In this document: in pieces, positions 63,527-64,000 of the stretch
How the letters are laid out: every line of letters starts with the position of its first letter
Numbering within the stretch: position 1 is the first letter of the stretch
Notes under the pieces: generated by a model
The model's database searches: none
Seen by the model: the letters and a program-made list of their open reading frames with translations, nothing else
What the model was told of the DNA's origin: nothing
Program-made: the position numbers and the translations under genes
NCBI RefSeq assembly: GCF_024139115.2
Contig: NC_085140.1
Coordinates: forward strand, 14,763,085 to 14,827,084
Source of the DNA: Armigeres subalbatus
Lineage: Eukaryota; Arthropoda; Insecta; Diptera; Culicidae
Reading direction: 5' to 3'
DNA length: 64,000 nt

Positions 63527-64000
63527 ATGGAAAACCAAGTCAATTCTTCAATTTGTGGTAGTAGTGTAGGCGACAACCCCTTCGCAAGAGGTGGGTTGTT
63601 CAGGCCTCCGCCTAGGAGGCCAGAGGCAATAGTCGGCAGCTCAGTGCGCAGCGCCAGCGTGGGTCACTTAACCATCTCCCAGGCTCCGCCGGTAGGGGTT
63701 ATAGACGGCCCATGGCTTGTGAAGGCGATGAACCGCAAACGCGATGGGCTTTCGGCCTTCGAGGTGGCGACGGAACAGCTGGACGCCATCATTGACTTTG
63801 CGTCATCGAAGCATAATATCAGTAAGGAACTCAAGAGGAGCTTGCTGAATCTTCGAAAGTCGATGCTGGACGTCAAGCTGGAGAGGAAGGTCGGGACGGC
63901 CAAGTGCGAACCCGTGAAATCCGTGGAGTCGAGGTCTACCCAGACTGTGGCCCAAGGATTCGCGGACTCAAGCAGATCCAAAAGATCGACCGAGGGCATG
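63527..64000 (+). CDS. LOA/R1-like non-LTR retrotransposon ORF1 (gag-like), 5' part, open to window end
   Basis: The start codon at 63527 (context AAAATGG) opens a frame of 158 codons with no stop to the window end. It begins MENQVNSSICGSSVGDNPFA, followed by a proline- and arginine-rich stretch. A PWLVKAMNRKRDGLSAFEVA block follows, then a helical, charged segment (LDAIIDFASSKHNISKELKR, SLLNLRKSMLDVKLERK) and a serine/arginine-rich end. The helix-rich block after a disordered N-terminus matches gag-like ORF1 proteins of mosquito LOA/R1-group elements such as Lian. These proteins bind element RNA; the zinc knuckles would come later. It is the only long frame here without lesions, so the element may be young. 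The assignment is from recognition, not a search. Confidence 0.7.
   Translation, partial: MENQVNSSICGSSVGDNPFARGGLFRPPPRRPEAIVGSSVRSASVGHLTISQAPPVGVIDGPWLVKAMNRKRDGLSAFEVATEQLDAIIDFASSKHNISKELKRSLLNLRKSMLDVKLERKVGTAKCEPVKSVESRSTQTVAQGFADSSRSKRSTEGM

Overview
This window looks like intergenic or intronic DNA from a large, transposon-swollen culicine mosquito genome, most likely Aedes. I found no host protein gene that I would call with confidence. Almost everything recognisable is a mobile element. There are non-LTR retrotransposons of several clades (two RTE-like, one LOA/R1-like ORF1, two or three other fragments), two BEL/Pao LTR elements, one Ty3/Gypsy element, a pair of Penelope-like elements (PLEs), tRNA-derived SINEs including Feilai-like copies, Helitron-like ends, and many non-autonomous inverted-repeat elements (MITEs). 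The mosquito call rests on this mixture and on the Feilai-like SINE with its GAA-type tail. It is inference; no host gene confirms it. A 966-base run of N at 56307-57272 shows that this is a scaffold with a gap.

Layout, 1-25 kb: after about 1.2 kb of unassigned sequence there is a minus-strand LINE fragment with gag zinc knuckle and RT (1202-2400). Next come a TA-flanked MITE (2422-3326), a Feilai-like SINE (3327-3598) and a minus-strand endonuclease fragment (3599-3826). A nearly complete but broken RTE element lies at 4388-7980 and carries a 536-bp tandem duplication. A TIR element follows (8.3-9.6 kb), then an unassigned GC-richer stretch (9.9-11.0 kb). BEL/Pao element 1 (12.3-16.6 kb) is split by a second copy of the 2.4-kb MITE. 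Hairpin MITEs, a tRNA-like SINE head, a Helitron-like element and a second, 5'-truncated RTE (20.6-22.6 kb) follow. A hAT-type element with an 8-bp target duplication ends this part (23440-24174).

Layout, 25-50 kb: 25-36 kb holds nested TIR elements, short satellites and another Helitron-like end. The centrepiece is 36.4-49.0 kb. Two PLEs lie head to head, one on the minus strand and one on the plus strand, and both keep RT and GIY-YIG sequence and a hammerhead-ribozyme-like motif near the 3' end. The minus-strand PLE is broken by a hAT-type MITE that contains a tRNA-like sequence. It is also broken by a 5.4-kb composite of 167-bp satellites, CA repeats and shared terminal modules. The plus-strand PLE is broken by a 2.84-kb insertion with a 12-bp target duplication. 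That insertion consists of about five near-identical 560-bp units, each with a tRNA-like cloverleaf, perfect B box and T-run, capped by an inverted partial unit. It is the most unusual structure here.

Layout, 50-64 kb: there are two MITEs, a minus-strand LINE interrupted right beside its ADD motif, and BEL/Pao element 2 (53.3-56.3 kb) running into the gap. A minus-strand Ty3/Gypsy element is split by a 2.6-kb element that itself carries a broken Feilai copy. At the right edge the intact 5' end of a LOA/R1-like non-LTR ORF1 starts at 63527 and stays open to the window end; it is the only long uninterrupted reading frame here that looks potentially functional.

Because the same families occur more than once, several insertions can be compared with an unoccupied copy inside the window. 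This gives precise element boundaries, target duplications and a relative order of events.
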